A DNA stretch of 64,000 bases. Source: Bacillus pumilus. Lineage in GTDB: Bacteria > Bacillota > Bacilli > Bacillales > Bacillaceae. Shown in pieces: positions 62,418-64,000 of this stretch. Within the stretch, counting starts at the first letter, position 1. Each line of letters begins with the position of its first letter. The translations under genes were made by a program, and so were the position numbers. The stretch is taken from NCBI RefSeq assembly GCF_024498355.1, contig NZ_CP101833.1, positions 1,469,001 through 1,533,000 on the forward strand, read 5' to 3'. Below the pieces are notes generated by a model. The model made no database searches. It had not been told where the DNA came from and was given only the letters and a program-made list of their open reading frames with translations.

Positions 62418-64000
62418 ATGGCTGATTATTTAGTCATCGTTGAGTCGCCAGCAAAGGCGAAAACGATTGAGCGTTATTTAGGAAAAAAGTATAAAGTAAA
62501 GGCTTCAATGGGGCATATAAGGGATTTACCGAAAAGTCAGTTAGGTGTTGACACTGAGCATGACTTCGAACCGAGATATATTACGATTCGCGGAAAAGGC
62601 CCCGTTTTAAAGGAATTAAAAACAGCGGCGAAAAAAGCAAAGAAAGTCTATCTCGCAGCTGACCCCGATAGAGAGGGAGAAGCGATTGCTTGGCATTTAG
62701 CACACAGTCTTGACCTTGACCTCTCTTCAGATTGCCGCGTTGTCTTTAACGAGATTACAAAAGATGCGATTAAAGATTCCTTTAAGCATCCACGTATGAT
62801 TAATATGGACTTGGTTGATGCGCAGCAGGCAAGACGGATTTTAGATCGTTTAGTTGGGTATAAAATCAGTCCGATTTTATGGAAGAAAGTTAAAAAAGGA
62901 TTAAGTGCTGGGCGTGTTCAATCTGTAGCACTCCGCCTGATTATTGATCGCGAGAATGAAATTAATGAATTCAAACCAGAAGAATACTGGACAATTGATG
63001 GTACATTCCTAAAAGGAAAAGAAACCTTCGAAGCTAGTTTCTTTGGCGTGAGTGGCAAAAAGCACCCATTGAAAACAAAAGAAGATGTAAAAGAAATCCT
63101 TTCGAAACTAAAAGGTAGCAAATTCTCTGTAGAAAAAGTGACGAAAAAAGAGCGGAAACGCAATCCAGCTGTCCCGTTTACGACATCTACCCTACAGCAG
63201 GAGGCTGCAAGAAAACTAAACTTCCGTGCGAAAAAGACGATGATGATTGCGCAGCAATTATATGAAGGAATAGATCTTGGTAAAGAAGGTACAGTAGGAC
63301 TCATTACATATATGAGAACGGACTCAACACGTATTTCCAATACGGCGATTGAAGAAGTATCTGCTTTCATTGATCAAACGTACGGTAAGAATTTCTTAAA
63401 CACAACAAAACGAACCGCCAAAAAGAACGAAAATGCACAAGATGCGCACGAAGCCATCAGGCCTACTTCTACGCTAAGAAAACCGGCAGATGTCAAACAT
63501 GTGCTAAGCAGAGACCAGCTTCGTCTTTATAAATTGATTTGGGAACGATTTGTGGCAAGCCAAATGGCGCCAGCTGTTCTCGATACAATGAGTGTGGATC
63601 TTGAAAATAACGGTCTTACGTTCCGTGCTAATGGAAGTAAGGTGAAATTCCCTGGATTTATGAAGGTATATGTGGAAGGGAAGGACGACCAGCTAGAAGA
63701 AAAGGACAAAATGCTTCCTGATCTAAAAGAGGGAGATACGGTTCTTTCAAAAGATATCGAACCTGAACAGCACTTCACGCAACCGCCTCCGCGCTACACA
63801 GAGGCAAGACTTGTCAAAACGCTTGAAGAGCTTGGTATAGGCCGTCCATCTACGTATGCACCAACATTAGACACGATTCAAAAGCGCGGCTATGTCGCAC
63901 TTGATAACAAACGGTTTATTCCAACTGAGCTTGGAGAAATTGTACTCAACTTAATTATCGAATTCTTCCCTGAAATCATTAACGTGGAATTCACGGCGAA
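62418..64000 (+). CDS. topA: DNA topoisomerase I (5' part; continues beyond window)
   Basis: TopA relaxes negative supercoils. The frame runs from the ATG at 62418 (after TAAGGGGGAT) to the window end with no stop, giving 527 codons of an enzyme usually near 690 residues. Visible are the Toprim domain ([15 protein letters not shown] with E9; [11 protein letters not shown] at 82-92), [14 protein letters not shown], the active-site Tyr298 in [17 protein letters not shown], and [22 protein letters not shown] in parts. The C-terminal zinc-ribbon domains lie outside the window. Confidence 0.97.
   Translation, partial: MADYLVIVESPAKAKTIERYLGKKYKVKASMGHIRDLPKSQLGVDTEHDFEPRYITIRGKGPVLKELKTAAKKAKKVYLAADPDREGEAIAWHLAHSLDLDLSSDCRVVFNEITKDAIKDSFKHPRMINMDLVDAQQARRILDRLVGYKISPILWKKVKKGLSAGRVQSVALRLIIDRENEINEFKPEEYWTIDGTFLKGKETFEASFFGVSGKKHPLKTKEDVKEILSKLKGSKFSVEKVTKKERKRNPAVPFTTSTLQQEAARKLNFRAKKTMMIAQQLYEGIDLGKEGTVGLITYMRTDSTRISNTAIEEVSAFIDQTYGKNFLNTTKRTAKKNENAQDAHEAIRPTSTLRKPADVKHVLSRDQLRLYKLIWERFVASQMAPAVLDTMSVDLENNGLTFRANGSKVKFPGFMKVYVEGKDDQLEEKDKMLPDLKEGDTVLSKDIEPEQHFTQPPPRYTEARLVKTLEELGIGRPSTYAPTLDTIQKRGYVALDNKRFIPTELGEIVLNLIIEFFPEIINVEFTA

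Noticed and set aside
62918..63370. Minus-strand frame of 150 codons near the right end
   Set aside because: It is antisense to topA, which is open on the plus strand from 62418 to the window end.

Overview
The window is a stretch of core chromosome from a low-to-moderate GC, endospore-forming Firmicute. Gene content, gene order and protein sequences match the pyrB-to-topA segment of Bacillus subtilis, but the proteins I can compare from memory differ at many positions. My inference is a Bacillus of the subtilis/pumilus broad group, perhaps the B. pumilus clade; this was not tested by any search. SpoVM (a sporulation-only peptide), RemA, FapR, the YloU/FakA pair and S-box control all support Bacillus. 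I see no insertion sequence, prophage, CRISPR array, tRNA or rRNA gene, and no large unexplained gap.

Layout. 1-9156: distal pyrimidine (UMP) operon, pyrB (cut by the left edge), pyrC, pyrAA, pyrAB, pyrK, pyrD, pyrF, pyrE, tightly overlapped and closed by a terminator. 9250-15372: sulfate-assimilation and siroheme operon behind a promoter and a SAM (S-box) riboswitch, with a broken yezD-like reading frame, then cysH, cysP, sat, cysC and three siroheme genes. 15401-17110: rqcH on the minus strand, converging on that operon. 17276-22087: yloB calcium ATPase, yloC, remA, gmk, rpoZ. 22205-34688: a long operon from coaBC and priA through def, fmt, rsmB, rlmN, prpC, prkC, rsgA and rpe to thiN. 34760-35098: spoVM (26 codons) converging on rpmB. 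35369-41181: yloU, fakA, serine dehydratase sdaAB/sdaAA, recG. 41244-44889: the FapR-controlled lipid operon fapR, plsX, fabD, fabG, then acpP. 45073-52318: rnc, smc, ftsY, ylxM, ffh. 52424-55180: rpsP, khpA, ylqD, rimM, trmD, and rplS behind an L19-type leader. 55271-64000: rbgA, rnhB, the FliK-like/FlhB-like pair ylqG-ylqH, sucCD, dprA, and topA (cut by the right edge).

How the genes work together. The first two operons make UMP and sulfide plus siroheme. The central operons combine translation (def/fmt initiation, RsmB and RlmN methylation, RsgA and RbgA ribosome maturation, RimM, TrmD, S16, L19, L28, RqcH quality control), Ser/Thr signalling (PrpC/PrkC), membrane lipid synthesis (FapR regulon, FakA), protein targeting (FtsY, Ffh, YlxM) and chromosome maintenance (PriA, RecG, SMC, RNase HII, DprA, TopA).

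Nothing here is clearly a previously undescribed multi-gene system. The points most worth a second look are the amber-interrupted DUF2292 (YezD-like) frame between the S-box riboswitch and cysH, the FliK-like/FlhB-C-terminal-like pair ylqG-ylqH away from any flagellar operon, the tandem topA promoters with a palindrome over the upstream -35 box, and several strong hairpins inside operons. Genes easily missed by ORF length rules are spoVM, the yezD remnant, and topA, which has no stop codon in the window.
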